Origin: JAHRAW01 sp965226545
GTDB lineage: Bacteria; Pseudomonadota; Gammaproteobacteria; Arenicellales; Poriferihabitantaceae
NCBI GenBank assembly: GCA_965226545.1
Contig: OZ245364.1
Location: 1,116,001 to 1,180,000 of the forward strand
Direction of reading: 5' to 3'
DNA length: 64,000 bases
How positions within the stretch are numbered: the first letter of the stretch is position 1; every line of letters begins with the position of its first letter. Positions 23,359 to 33,572 of the stretch are shown here, piece by piece. The position numbers were made by a program, and so were the translations under genes. The notes beneath the pieces are model-generated. The model saw only the letters and a program-made list of their open reading frames with translations. It made no database searches and had not been told where the DNA came from.

Positions 23359-26262
23359 GTGTTATTTGAACGACAACAGTATCAGGAAGATTGTGTTAAC
23401 AGCATACTGTCGGTTTTGCAAAACACCCACAGCACGCGCGATTTTTCGCGTGAAGCGTTGCGTGCGTTGCATCAGCGCAACGGCATTCAAGAGACCAAAA
23501 TTGTTGATGCGCGTCGTTTGGATGTGCTGATGGAGACCGGCACAGGCAAGACCTTTACCTACATCAAAACGATGTACGAAATGCACAAACGGTTTGGCAT
23601 CAAGAAGTTTGTGGTTTTCGTGCCGCGTATTGCAATTCGCGCAGGCGTTGTGCAGAACGTCGATTTAACCGCCGATTATTTTTGGCAGGAATACGGGGTG
23701 CGCATCAAAAAGCACACCTATGGCGACAAGGGCGGATTGAGTCAAGTGCTCAATTTTGTCCGCAACGAGAATGATTTTTCGGTGCTGATTTTAACCAGCG
23801 CGTCAATTACCGGCAAAAACCAAAGTGACCGAATCTTAACCAGTCGAAGCGAAGATTTGCTGTACGCGCAAAAATCGCCGTTGGACGCCATCAGCGGATT
23901 AAATCCGGTGGTGTTTATTGACGAGCCGCATTTATTAAAAGGCGCGGGTTTTTTGGAATCCTACAACCGTCACTTTAACGATGCGCTATGCATTCGTTTT
24001 GGCGCGACGTTTCCAACCGGCAAAGACGAACCTTTGCTTGCCAATGTCGTATATGCGCTCGATAGCCTCACCTCGTTTCGTGAATATTTGGTGAAAAAGA
24101 TTCGCGTGTCGACTCTGGTTGACGGCGATTCGAGCATTAAGTTTTATCGTCCGGCCGAGCCCACCCGTGGTTATATCGACATTAGTTACTTCCAAGACAA
24201 TGTCGAACACCGCCGCACAGTGCGTTATGGCGACAATCTCGCCGGCATCACCAATGACGCCAATTACGATTTCAGCGTTGTGAGAGTCACGGGTGACGAT
24301 GTGCATTTGAGCAACCAGACAAAACGCAAACTGTCGAAAAACGATTACGCATTAGCCGACGATTCGATTCGGCAAATGGTGCATAAAACGATTGCGATGC
24401 ACTTCGAGAAAGAGGCGGAACTGTTTCGTCGCAACATCAAGACACTGTCGCTTTTTTTCATCCCCAACATTGATGATTTTCGCGGCGAAAATGCGCGCAT
24501 TAAGAAAATATTTGACGAGGAATACAAGCGATTGCGAAGCGAAGTGTTGCGCGGCGATGTGTCCGCCGCGTATCGAGATTATCTCGAAAAGGATTATGAC
24601 GCCGATGGGCGGCTGTGCGTGCGCGAAGGGTATTTTTCCGGCGACCGCGGAACGCTCGCCGACCGTGAAGCGCAGGGCGTTGATTTAATTTTAAATCAGA
24701 AATCCAAACTGCTGTCGACCGCCGAACCGTTGCGGTTTATTTTCTCGGTGTGGGCGTTACAAGAAGGCTGGGATAATCCCAATGTGTTTAACATTTGCAA
24801 ATTGGCGCCGACCGACCGCGAAACTTCGCGTCGCCAACAAGTTGGGCGCGGATTGCGTTTGGCGGTCGACAACCTGGGCAAACGCCAGACAATTAATCAT
24901 TGCGGCGAAACCGAAGGCGGCTTTTACGCGATTAACATTCTCGATGTTGTGGTGTCCGCGCATGAGCAAAACTTTATCGAAGAGATACAAAATGAAATTA
25001 TCGGCGCGAGTCTGACCGATAAACGCTTAACGCGGCGGGCATTGCAGAAGTTAAAGTTGACGGACATGCAAATCAACCGCCTGATGGTGGTGTTGGCGGA
25101 TGCGAATGTCGTGCACGAATTTCCTGAAAGCCCCGGCATTTACGAAATTATTTCGCCGGTTGCGGATTTTCTTGATGCCAACCGAGACGAATTGCATCCG
25201 ACGCTTATCGAAATATGCGAAATGTTAATCGCAAAATTCGAAGACGCGGCGGCGTTGCCGGTCGAAAATCGAAACAAACCGTCCGAAAAAGTCGGCATTC
25301 GCGCCGAGCGGTTTGCCGAGTTTGAAGCGTTGTGGAAAACCATCACCGCAAAAGCCAAACTTATTTATCGCGGCATCGACGACGACGACCTGATTGGCAA
25401 AATCAAAGCCGCGTTTGACGGCGAAACCGTTCATCCGCTGATGACCAAAGTGGTCACGCAAACCTACAATCACGAGACCAATACGATTGACACCAAGGAA
25501 AGCGAATACGGCGCGGTGCACTTTTTTAATTCACGCAACCAATCGGGTGACGCGATTCACGGTTATGCAAAATTCATCGCCGATTTTTCCACCCGCGAAA
25601 AACTGCCGCTGCAGTTATGTGTCAAGTTGTTTAACGCGTTGGATAAAGACAAAATCGCCGTCAATCCGGGCGAAGCGTCCGAATTGCTTTCGAAGATTCT
25701 GCAGGATGCCGTGCATGAAACCGTTGTGCAGAAAATCGGCTATCAATTTGACGGCGAGATTGCGATAGACGCGCGCAACATTTTTTATCAAGACGACGAA
25801 TGCAAAACGCCGCGCAGTGAAATCGACGCCGGTAAGATTGGTCGGTATATTGACCGCGAAACCGTTCCGTCCGAGCGTTATCTTTACGACCGTTTGGTGT
25901 ACGATTCGGGCATTGAACGCAAGGTGGTGCGCGGCGATGGCAAAGGCGCCGCCGCCGAAAAAATCGTGGTGTTTGCCAAGTTGCCGAAAATCAGCATCCC
26001 GACGCCGTATAAATCATACAGCCCGGATTTTGCTTATTTTGTGCAGGGGCAGTCGGGCAAAAAAGTGTTTTTGGTCGTCGAGACCAAAGGTTACAATCGC
26101 ACTGCACAAGTGCCGGATGAAGACATGCGCAAAACCAAATACGCCGAAAAATTTTTTGCCGAACTCGACCGCCGCACCCCGTCGGCCCAGGTCGTGTTTA
26201 AGCGGCGGCTTAACCGTGATTCATTGTCGGATTTACTGCGTCAAATCGGAGGCGTAATGTAA
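23359..26262 (+). CDS. res: Type III restriction enzyme, Res subunit
   Basis: This ATP-dependent restriction subunit has 967 residues from GTG 23359, which follows GAGGTG at good spacing. The superfamily 2 helicase core has METGTGKTFTYIK (about 58-70), FIDEPHLLKG (about 187), and EGWDNPNVFNICKL with RRQQVGRGLRLAV. A PD-(D/E)XK endonuclease domain is at the C-terminus: SPDFAYF (about 889) and VVETKGYN (about 905). The last codons overlap mod in TAATG. The order res-mod is opposite to the usual mod-res. Confidence 0.94.
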   Translation: MLFERQQYQEDCVNSILSVLQNTHSTRDFSREALRALHQRNGIQETKIVDARRLDVLMETGTGKTFTYIKTMYEMHKRFGIKKFVVFVPRIAIRAGVVQNVDLTADYFWQEYGVRIKKHTYGDKGGLSQVLNFVRNENDFSVLILTSASITGKNQSDRILTSRSEDLLYAQKSPLDAISGLNPVVFIDEPHLLKGAGFLESYNRHFNDALCIRFGATFPTGKDEPLLANVVYALDSLTSFREYLVKKIRVSTLVDGDSSIKFYRPAEPTRGYIDISYFQDNVEHRRTVRYGDNLAGITNDANYDFSVVRVTGDDVHLSNQTKRKLSKNDYALADDSIRQMVHKTIAMHFEKEAELFRRNIKTLSLFFIPNIDDFRGENARIKKIFDEEYKRLRSEVLRGDVSAAYRDYLEKDYDADGRLCVREGYFSGDRGTLADREAQGVDLILNQKSKLLSTAEPLRFIFSVWALQEGWDNPNVFNICKLAPTDRETSRRQQVGRGLRLAVDNLGKRQTINHCGETEGGFYAINILDVVVSAHEQNFIEEIQNEIIGASLTDKRLTRRALQKLKLTDMQINRLMVVLADANVVHEFPESPGIYEIISPVADFLDANRDELHPTLIEICEMLIAKFEDAAALPVENRNKPSEKVGIRAERFAEFEALWKTITAKAKLIYRGIDDDDLIGKIKAAFDGETVHPLMTKVVTQTYNHETNTIDTKESEYGAVHFFNSRNQSGDAIHGYAKFIADFSTREKLPLQLCVKLFNALDKDKIAVNPGEASELLSKILQDAVHETVVQKIGYQFDGEIAIDARNIFYQDDECKTPRSEIDAGKIGRYIDRETVPSERYLYDRLVYDSGIERKVVRGDGKGAAAEKIVVFAKLPKISIPTPYKSYSPDFAYFVQGQSGKKVFLVVETKGYNRTAQVPDEDMRKTKYAEKFFAELDRRTPSAQVVFKRRLNRDSLSDLLRQIGGVM

Positions 26263-28124
26263 TGGTGAATAAAGATTCCGCGCGTCAAGCCGGTTATCAG
26301 GTGGTTGAATCCGCCAAACGGTTGCCCGACGAAAAAATGGAAAAAGTGAACCAAATCCAAGCCATTTTGCCCGAGTTGGTGGATGCCGACGGGATGGTTA
26401 GTGTCGCCGCCTTAAGGGATTTGCTTGGCGCAGAAAATTTTGCGTCTGCGACGCAAGGTTATTCGCTTAATTTTGCCGGCAAAGGGTTGGCGAAGGTTAA
26501 GGCGGATGAGCCGACTCCAAAATGCTTGAAGGTCGAAGAGGCGCAATCCAAAAATTTCGACAACACCGAGAATGTGATTATTCGCGGCGACAATTTGGAT
26601 GTGTTGAAGATTTTGCGCCAGAATTACACCGGCAAAATTAAGATGATTTACATCGACCCGCCGTACAACACCGGCAACGCCAATTTCATTTACGCCGACA
26701 AGTTTCGGGTTAGCGAAGCAAAGTTGGTTGAAAATTTTGACCTCGATGAAGAGGCGGTCGTGTTTTTCGAAAATATGTTCGGCACGTTGACTCATTCGAG
26801 TTGGCTGTTTGCGATGTATCCGCGCCTTAAACTTGCGCGCGATTTGCTGACTGATGACGGGGTGATTTTTATCTCGATTGACGACAACGAATTGGCAAAT
26901 TTAAAACTTCTGTGCGATGAAGTTTTTGGGGAAAGCAATTTTGTTGCGCTTTTTTCATGGGTCAAAACCGCAACGCCGCCAAGTTTGTCAAAGACGCTTC
27001 GCAAAAAGTTGGAGTACATTCTTTGTTACAAAAAGAGTGAGTTGGAATTTTTGCGCGGCGTGATGGCGAACGGTGGAGATGCGCCCATCGTTAACCGCGC
27101 AAACAAAATTGCAACCGTAAAGATTCCCAAAGACGCATGCCACTTTAAGACGCTTAGCGGAGCGGTTCAAGCCGGCGTGTACAACGGCATCACTTTGTTG
27201 GATGACATAGAAATTGTGGACAATTACGCAACCCAGGACTTTTTGGTCAAGGGGCAAATTAAATGGAGTCAGGAGTTTCTTGACGAGGAAGTGGCAAGCG
27301 GCACCACTTTTGTCGTCAAAAGTGACAACTTTTCAATCCGCTACTCGCTTGACGACTCGCGAGTAACTACGCCGGCAAACATTATTGACAAGCGAAACGG
27401 TAATGTCGGCACCAATGAAGATGCGAGTAAAGAGTTGGCGGCTTTATTGGGGGAAAAAGTTTTTTCAAATCCGAAACCGACCTCATTGGTTAAGTATCTT
27501 GTCAATATGGTCGGTGCAAGAGAAGGGTTAGTGCTGGACTTCTTTGCCGGCAGCGGCACCACCGCTGATGCGGTTATGCAGTTAAACGCCGAAGACGGCG
27601 GCAACCGCAAATTTATCCTCGCGCAGTGGGATGAAAGCATTCGCAAAAAAACCGAGCCTGCGGCGCATAAATTTTGCGCCGACAACAAATTTCCGCCGGT
27701 GATTTCGAGCATCACCCTCGAGCGCGTCAAGCGTGTCGGCGAAAAACTCGAAGCGCAAAACGGCAAAATCAGTCACGCCTTGGACACTGGCTACAAAGTA
27801 TTCTCGTTAATAAACCGTCCAACCATCGAAACAGCCGAGAGCGGTCAACTCGAACTCCAAGTCAACTGGACCACCACCAAAGACATCCTGTACAACATGA
27901 TGGCGATGAGCGGCGAAGTGCTGTTGACCGACGGCATCGAACAAGTGGAAGCCGATTTGCTTTACAAAGTAAACGATTCCTATTTCCTGCTCGGCGAATG
28001 CGAAACGCCGCTTGAGCAGTACGCCAGCCACCGCATCTACATCAACGGCTACGCCGACATCCGCCTGGAACAATGGCTTAATATGTTGGGGCTGAACAAA
28101 GAGAATGTCAAAGTGCTTTATTAA
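26262..28124 (+). CDS. mod: Type III modification methyltransferase, Mod subunit
   Basis: This N6-adenine methyltransferase has 620 residues, with the beta-class motif order: catalytic DPPYNTGN near residue 132 and the SAM-binding LDFFAGSGTTADAV near 425. The segment between (about 200-400) is the likely target-recognition domain and is richer in A+T than the flanks, as is common for these exchanged domains. It forms a complex with Res and defines the asymmetric target. Translation is coupled to res by TAATG. No simple repeat tract is visible in the reading frame, so phase variation is not indicated. Confidence 0.94.
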   Translation: MVNKDSARQAGYQVVESAKRLPDEKMEKVNQIQAILPELVDADGMVSVAALRDLLGAENFASATQGYSLNFAGKGLAKVKADEPTPKCLKVEEAQSKNFDNTENVIIRGDNLDVLKILRQNYTGKIKMIYIDPPYNTGNANFIYADKFRVSEAKLVENFDLDEEAVVFFENMFGTLTHSSWLFAMYPRLKLARDLLTDDGVIFISIDDNELANLKLLCDEVFGESNFVALFSWVKTATPPSLSKTLRKKLEYILCYKKSELEFLRGVMANGGDAPIVNRANKIATVKIPKDACHFKTLSGAVQAGVYNGITLLDDIEIVDNYATQDFLVKGQIKWSQEFLDEEVASGTTFVVKSDNFSIRYSLDDSRVTTPANIIDKRNGNVGTNEDASKELAALLGEKVFSNPKPTSLVKYLVNMVGAREGLVLDFFAGSGTTADAVMQLNAEDGGNRKFILAQWDESIRKKTEPAAHKFCADNKFPPVISSITLERVKRVGEKLEAQNGKISHALDTGYKVFSLINRPTIETAESGQLELQVNWTTTKDILYNMMAMSGEVLLTDGIEQVEADLLYKVNDSYFLLGECETPLEQYASHRIYINGYADIRLEQWLNMLGLNKENVKVLY

Positions 28125-28159
28125 CGGCGGGTTTGCCGGCGCAGTCGCCAATACGGAAT

Positions 28160-28187
28160 GTGACAACAAGATGCAATAGCGTATATT
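28160..28187 (+). promoter_or_regulatory. Candidate promoter of the ankyrin gene
   Basis: GTGACA (28160-28165), a 16-base spacer, TATATT (28182-28187); the ATG is at 28210. Confidence 0.45.
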
Positions 28188-28209
28188 ATTGCAACAACAC
28201 AAATTGAAA

Positions 28210-29436
28210 ATGAAACACCAACCCCAAACCACCCGCCGCGCGTCGCTCAACCGTCGCGCCATCACCGTCGGCGCCGCCGCTTTATTGAGCGGTTCGGCGG
28301 CGTATTCGTCGGCGGGCGCGTTGGATGAACGCAATGTCGATTGCGGCGCGGATTGTGTTGCGCGGATTGTGGTGGCGGATAATCGTCCGGCGATGGCGGC
28401 GCGTGCCAAGGCGGCGCGGGCGCATGCCGGGTTGCAGGCGCCGTTTCGTAAATTGGTCGGGCGCGACGCTTCGCCTTCGGCGCGCAATTTGGATGGCGCG
28501 ACTGATTTGCATATTGCCGCGGCGAATAATTGGCGCGCGTTGGTGCAGTGGTTGATGGACGAAGGCGCGAATGTGCATGCCGCGCTTAAAGCAGACGGCA
28601 AAAAAATGAACGCGGTGACGCGGGTGCAGTTGGGCGGGTTGGATGCGCGGCGCGGTTGGCGGCGCAACGGCACCTTGGCGCTGCATTATGCGGCGTATCA
28701 AGACGCGGCCGCGGCGGTGAAATCGCTCATCGACAACGGCGCGGATGTGCGCGCGCGAAGTTCGACCGGGTGGACGCCGTTGCATTATGCGGCGTTTGGC
28801 AACGCCACCGATGCGGTTAAATTATTGTTGGCAAACGGCGCGGATGTGCGCGATAAAGACAACGCCGGCATGGCGCCGTTGCATTATGCGGCGTTTGGCG
28901 ATGCGGTCGATGCGCTACAAGTGCTGATTGCAAAACGCGCCAATGTGCGCGCGCAAAGTGCAGCCGGGCGAACGCCGTTGCATTATGCGGCGATTGGCAA
29001 TGCGGCCAATTCGGTTAATTTATTGATAGCCAAACGCGCCGATGTGCGCGCGAAAAATAAAAGCGGATGGACGCCGTTGCATACTGCGGCGCGGGAAAAT
29101 TCGGTCGATGCGGCGAAGTCGTTAATAAGCGCGCGCGCCGATGTCAACGCCAAGGACAGCGACGGCTTGACGCCGTTGCATCATGCGGTTGCGGAAAACG
29201 CGGTCGATGCGGCGGAGTTGTTAATCGCAAAAGGCGCGGATGTTAACGCCAAAAGTAATGACGGCTGGACGCCGTTTCATCAAGCGGCGTGGGATAACAC
29301 GGTCGAAGCCGCCAAGTTGCTGATTGCAAACGGCGCGGATGTTAACGCGCGCGACAATTATGGCGTGCCGCCGTTGGGGGTTGCCAAGCAAAATAACAGT
29401 ACGAAAATGATTGCGTTGTTACGACAACATAATTGA
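28210..29436 (+). CDS. Exported ankyrin-repeat protein
   Basis: The 408-residue protein begins with RRASLNRRAITVGAAALLSGSAAYSSAGA, a signal-peptide-like (possibly Tat) leader. From about residue 90 come nine ankyrin repeats of 33 residues, most with WTPLHYAAFGN..DAVKLLLANGADV-type units. The first repeat is interrupted by about 25 residues. The repeats remain similar at DNA level (CCGTTGCATTATGCGGCG recurs), suggesting recent duplication. Ankyrin proteins bind other proteins; the partner is unknown. An upstream TTG at 28189 is possible, but ATG 28210 keeps a compact leader. Confidence 0.85.
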   Translation: MKHQPQTTRRASLNRRAITVGAAALLSGSAAYSSAGALDERNVDCGADCVARIVVADNRPAMAARAKAARAHAGLQAPFRKLVGRDASPSARNLDGATDLHIAAANNWRALVQWLMDEGANVHAALKADGKKMNAVTRVQLGGLDARRGWRRNGTLALHYAAYQDAAAAVKSLIDNGADVRARSSTGWTPLHYAAFGNATDAVKLLLANGADVRDKDNAGMAPLHYAAFGDAVDALQVLIAKRANVRAQSAAGRTPLHYAAIGNAANSVNLLIAKRADVRAKNKSGWTPLHTAARENSVDAAKSLISARADVNAKDSDGLTPLHHAVAENAVDAAELLIAKGADVNAKSNDGWTPFHQAAWDNTVEAAKLLIANGADVNARDNYGVPPLGVAKQNNSTKMIALLRQHN

Positions 29437-29619
29437 AGCAATTATTTTGAATTATTACTTTGAATCGTTACTCTGAATCATTATCCGCGCCGTCACTCTT
29501 TGCGTATACTTTTTACAAATACTTTTTACAAATACTTTTCACCAACACTTCACAAACATTACACAAACATTTCATAACTATTTCACAAACACTACTCACC
29601 AACACTGTTCCCCACCAAC
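29437..29619. repeat. Degenerate intergenic repeats upstream of the CBS gene
   Basis: First come ATTATTTTGAATTATTACTTTGAA-like steps, then TACTTTTTACAAA and TTTCACAAACA-type units repeated about eight times up to the CBS gene start. No ORF is seen. Confidence 0.75.
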
Positions 29620-31020
29620 ATGCCAAAAGTTAACGCCGTCTACAACAACATCCTCGAAGCCATCGGCAACACGCCGATTGTGCGGTTGAATCGAGTTGCG
29701 CGCGGCGTTGGCGCGAATCTGTTTGCCAAATTGGAATTCACCAATCCGGGCGGGTCGATAAAAGACCGCATCGGCTATTGGATGATTGAGGATGCCGAAG
29801 CCAAAGGGCTGCTCAAGCCCGGCGGCACAATTATCGAAGGCACCAGCGGCAACACCGGAGTCGGCTTGGCGATGGCCGCGGCGATTAAGGGCTATCAATG
29901 CGTGTTTATTTTGCCGGATAAAATGTCGCAGGAAAAAATCAAAAACCTGCGTTCGTTTGGCGCGCGCGTGGTGGTGACGCCGACGGCGGTCGAGCCGGAT
30001 GACCCGCGCAGTTATTATTCGGTGTCGCGTCGAATGGCAAAGGAGATTCCCAATTCGCTGTACATCGACCAATACAACAACCTGTCGAATCGCGAATATC
30101 ATTATCGCCACACCGCTCCGGAAATTCTTGCGCAGATGCCGAACATCGATGCATTCATCGCCGGCATCGGCACCGGCGGCACGATAACCGGCATCGGCAA
30201 ATTTTTAAAGGAAAAAAAACCAGCGGTCGACATCGTCGCCGTCGACCCGATTGGTTCGATAGTGCATGAAACATTCAAAACCGGCGCAAACCAAAAACCG
30301 GCCGAAGGCTATCTCATCGAAGGCATCGGCGAAGATTTCATCCCCGACAATTACGACTTCGCGCAACTCGATGACATCGTGCAAGTTGGCGACCGTGAAT
30401 CATTTTTAATGACGCGCGAACTGTTAACGCGCGAAGGAATTTACGCCGGCGTGTCGTCCGGGGCGGCGACGGTCGGGGCGTTGCGATGGGTGCGCGAACA
30501 AGGCGCGCGCATGAACGACAAGAACATATTGATTATCTTCGCCGACAGCGGCAACCGCTACACCTCGAAAGTGTATGACGATGATTGGATGCGCGAAGTC
30601 GGCTTTTTAGAATCCACCGGCGGCACGGTCGGCGAATTAATGCGCGCGCTGGATAAACAACACGGCGATTTAATATTGGCAAAACAACAGGACACGGTGG
30701 CAAAGGTGATTGCGCAACTGAGCGAAGCCGGGGTGAGTCAATTGCCGGTGTTGGATGAAAACGAATGGGTCAAGGGCATCGTGCGCGAAAGCGTGATTTT
30801 GAAGGCGTTGTTTAACGACCAAATCACTCTGGATGATTCGATTGAAAACCTCATCGATACCAAAGTCGAATATGTCTCGCACACCGATTCGATTGAACGC
30901 ATATCCAAATTGGTCACCGAAGGCAAAGTGCCGCTGATAACCGACGCCAACGATGGCGATAAACTGCTCGGCATCATCACCAACATCGATTTGTTAAATT
31001 ATTTGGGCGCGCGCAATTAA
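29620..31020 (+). CDS. Cystathionine beta-synthase with C-terminal CBS pair
   Basis: The 466-residue protein has a fold-type II PLP domain (residues 1-330) with the Schiff-base lysine in NPGGSIKDRIGY, TSGNTGVGLA and GIGTGGTITGIGK. Two CBS domains at about 345-460 follow (ISQLPVLDENEWVKGIV and VPLITDANDGDKLLGIITNIDLL). The architecture is that of cystathionine beta-synthase, which condenses serine and homocysteine. An O-acetylserine-utilising variant cannot be excluded. Together with metZ it links sulfide, homocysteine and cysteine metabolism. Confidence 0.9.
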   Translation: MPKVNAVYNNILEAIGNTPIVRLNRVARGVGANLFAKLEFTNPGGSIKDRIGYWMIEDAEAKGLLKPGGTIIEGTSGNTGVGLAMAAAIKGYQCVFILPDKMSQEKIKNLRSFGARVVVTPTAVEPDDPRSYYSVSRRMAKEIPNSLYIDQYNNLSNREYHYRHTAPEILAQMPNIDAFIAGIGTGGTITGIGKFLKEKKPAVDIVAVDPIGSIVHETFKTGANQKPAEGYLIEGIGEDFIPDNYDFAQLDDIVQVGDRESFLMTRELLTREGIYAGVSSGAATVGALRWVREQGARMNDKNILIIFADSGNRYTSKVYDDDWMREVGFLESTGGTVGELMRALDKQHGDLILAKQQDTVAKVIAQLSEAGVSQLPVLDENEWVKGIVRESVILKALFNDQITLDDSIENLIDTKVEYVSHTDSIERISKLVTEGKVPLITDANDGDKLLGIITNIDLLNYLGARN

Positions 31021-31064
31021 CGCAATGCACTTTGCGCATCATCGCGCGAAGTTAAGTTGCATTA

Positions 31065-32879
31065 TTGCGCCGCACCGATTCCCTCGTGGCAATTCGTTCC
31101 AACATCACCAGCAACAAACGCGGCGAGTGGTCGCAGGTGACGCGCTTGGCGCCGTATCTGTGGCGCTACCGATGGCGGATTGCAATCGGTTTGGGGTTGT
31201 TGGTGTTGGCGCGGTTATGCAACATCACCGTGCCGCTGTTGTTGAAGGCGATAGTCGATGCATTGGACGCCGCGCAAGCCGCGCCGTCAACGCAACTCAT
31301 CGCCGCGCCGTTGGCGTTGTTGATTGGCTACGGCGCATTGCGGCTTGGCGCGGTGTTGTTTAATGAATTGCGCAACGTGGTTTTTTTGCGCGCCAGCATC
31401 GGCGTGATTCGCCGCATCTCGGTCGAAGTGTTTCGCCATTTGCATACGCTGTCGCTCGGCTTTCATCTCGACCGCAAAACCGGCGCCTTGTCGCGCGATG
31501 TCGAACGCGGCACCGGCGCGGTGACCGGATTTTTGCGGATGTTTGTGTTTAACATCATTCCGGTTGCATTCGAATTAATTGCGGTGTTGGTGATTTTGGC
31601 GACGCGGTTTGCGCCGGCGTTTTTTATTGTCGCCGCGGCGATGATTGTTTTATACGCCGCGTTTACCGTGTTGGTCACCGCTTGGCGCACCAAGATTCGC
31701 GCACAGATGAACACAGCCGAATCCACCGCGCACATGCATGCATTGGATGCGTTGCTTAATTATGAGACCGTCAAAATATTCGGCAATGAAAACGCCGAGA
31801 TGACGCGCTACGACAGCGCATTAAAAAAATGGTCGCGCGCTTCGTGGCGCAGCAACTATACGCTTGCGTGGTTAAACATCGGGCAAGCGGTGATTGTCGC
31901 CGGCGGGTTGACCGCGCTGATGATTCTCGCCGCGCGTGGCGTTGTCGCCAAGACAATGACGCTCGGCGATTTTGTGATGATTAATGCGTTTTTGATTCAG
32001 TTGTACATTCCGCTTAACTTCATGGGCTCGATTTACCGCGACATTAATCATTCATTGGTCGATATGAAAAAAATGTTTGATTTGTTGGATGAACAACCGC
32101 AAGTAACCGAACAGCCCAATGCGCGCGCCTTGCAATTGCGCGGCGGTGCGATTCATTTCGACCAAGTTAACTTCTCCTATCTGCCGGAGCGCGCAACCTT
32201 GCGCGACATTAATTTCCGCGTCGAGGGCGGGCAAATGGTCGCCGTGGTCGGGCCATCCGGTTCGGGCAAGAGCACGATAGCGCGATTGCTGTTGCGGTTT
32301 TACGACCCGGACGACGGGCGGATTAGCATCGACGCACAAGACATTCGCCAAGTAACTTTATCGAGTTTGCGAACCAAAATCGGCGTCGTGCCGCAGGACA
32401 CCGTGTTGTTTAATGCAACCATCGGCTACAACATCGCCTACGGCAATCAACAAGCGACGCAAGATGAAATTGAAGCCGCCGCCAAAACCGCGCGGTTGGA
32501 TGAATTCATCGCGCAACATCCGCAAGGCTATGACATCTTGGTCGGCGAACGCGGATTGAAATTATCCGGCGGTGAAAAGCAGCGGGTTGCAATTGCGCGC
32601 ACCGCCTTGAAGGGCGCGCCGATTTTAATCTTTGACGAAGCCACTTCATCGCTCGACAGCCGCTCGGAAAAAGCCATCCAACAAGCACTCGCGCGCGTCG
32701 CCCGCCGCAGCACAACCTTGGTGATTGCGCATCGATTATCGACCATCGTCAACGCCGACCAAATCATCGTGTTGGACGACGGTGAAATCGTCGAACGCGG
32801 CGCGCATGATGAATTATTAACGCGCGGCGGGTTGTATGCGCAGATGTGGAAACTGCAAAAAGAAACCGCGCCGGCGTGA
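31065..32879 (+). CDS. ATM1/HMT1-type ABC exporter (fused permease-ATPase)
   Basis: This half-transporter of about 600 residues has six TM segments in residues 30-300, then an ATPase with Walker A GPSGSGKST, Q-loop VPQDTVLFN, signature LSGGEKQR and Walker B ILIFDEATS. The cytoplasmic ALLNYETVKIFGNE is typical of the ATM1/ABCB7 group. That group exports glutathione-linked sulfur or metal conjugates and works as a homodimer. TTG 31065 and GTG 31086 are both possible starts. It overlaps the next gene by GTGA. Confidence 0.9.
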   Translation: MRRTDSLVAIRSNITSNKRGEWSQVTRLAPYLWRYRWRIAIGLGLLVLARLCNITVPLLLKAIVDALDAAQAAPSTQLIAAPLALLIGYGALRLGAVLFNELRNVVFLRASIGVIRRISVEVFRHLHTLSLGFHLDRKTGALSRDVERGTGAVTGFLRMFVFNIIPVAFELIAVLVILATRFAPAFFIVAAAMIVLYAAFTVLVTAWRTKIRAQMNTAESTAHMHALDALLNYETVKIFGNENAEMTRYDSALKKWSRASWRSNYTLAWLNIGQAVIVAGGLTALMILAARGVVAKTMTLGDFVMINAFLIQLYIPLNFMGSIYRDINHSLVDMKKMFDLLDEQPQVTEQPNARALQLRGGAIHFDQVNFSYLPERATLRDINFRVEGGQMVAVVGPSGSGKSTIARLLLRFYDPDDGRISIDAQDIRQVTLSSLRTKIGVVPQDTVLFNATIGYNIAYGNQQATQDEIEAAAKTARLDEFIAQHPQGYDILVGERGLKLSGGEKQRVAIARTALKGAPILIFDEATSSLDSRSEKAIQQALARVARRSTTLVIAHRLSTIVNADQIIVLDDGEIVERGAHDELLTRGGLYAQMWKLQKETAPA

Positions 32880-33346
32880 ACGACGCCGCAAAAATCCGCA
32901 AGGCGACTTCGCGCGATGTGCGCGCCATCGCCGCAATGGTCGAGGCGGCGTATCAACCGTATATCGCGCGCATCGGCAAACCGCCGGGGCCGATGTTGGA
33001 TGATTATGTCGAGGTGGTGCGGCGGCATCGAGTGGTTGTTATCGAATGCGCAGACGCCGAAAGTGCACACCTTATCGTTGGCGCATTGGTGTTGATTGAA
33101 TCGCCGCGTCAAATGTTACTCGACAACATAGCGGTGCATCCCGAGTGGCAAGGGCGCGGCATTGGGCGGCGGTTGTTGGAATACGCCGAAGCCGAGACGC
33201 GGCGATTGGGGTTTGCGCAGTTGACGTTGTATACGCATGAATGCATGACCGAAAACATTGCAATGTATCAACGCGCCGGGTATGCGGTTACCGAGCGGCG
33301 TTGTGAGCGCGGTTATCGGCGGGTGTATATGGCGAAGGTGTTGTGA
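32876..33346 (+). CDS. GNAT-family N-acetyltransferase
   Basis: The 156-residue protein starts at GTG 32876, overlapping the TGA of the ABC exporter (GTGA). The acetyl-CoA loop is DNIAVHPEWQGRGIGRRLLEYAE, and the C-terminal MYQRAGYAVTERR is typical of the family. The substrate is unknown. Its coupling to the exporter suggests a shared role, perhaps in detoxification. Confidence 0.85.
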   Translation: MNDAAKIRKATSRDVRAIAAMVEAAYQPYIARIGKPPGPMLDDYVEVVRRHRVVVIECADAESAHLIVGALVLIESPRQMLLDNIAVHPEWQGRGIGRRLLEYAEAETRRLGFAQLTLYTHECMTENIAMYQRAGYAVTERRCERGYRRVYMAKVL

Positions 33347-33572
33347 TGCGTTTGTGCGGAGTGACAGTGTGTTGACGGTGCACTTTGACAGTGCAGTGGC
33401 GATGTAATTGACGGTGCATGGTGAATTGACGGTAAATTGACGATGCACTGCGACGGTGAATTGTCGATGTTATTGCACGGTGTATTTCGAATAGCGAGTC
33501 GATTGTATGGACGGTGTACTCGACGGTAACTGGTTACTAAATTGACAGTGCACTGCGACGACTTGATTTGTT
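33347..33572. repeat. Degenerate intergenic repeats, GNAT/CoA-transferase gap
   Basis: About a dozen imperfect copies of TTGACGGTGCA/TTGACAGTGCAC occur in 226 bases between convergent genes. No coding frame and no obvious terminator. Confidence 0.75.
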
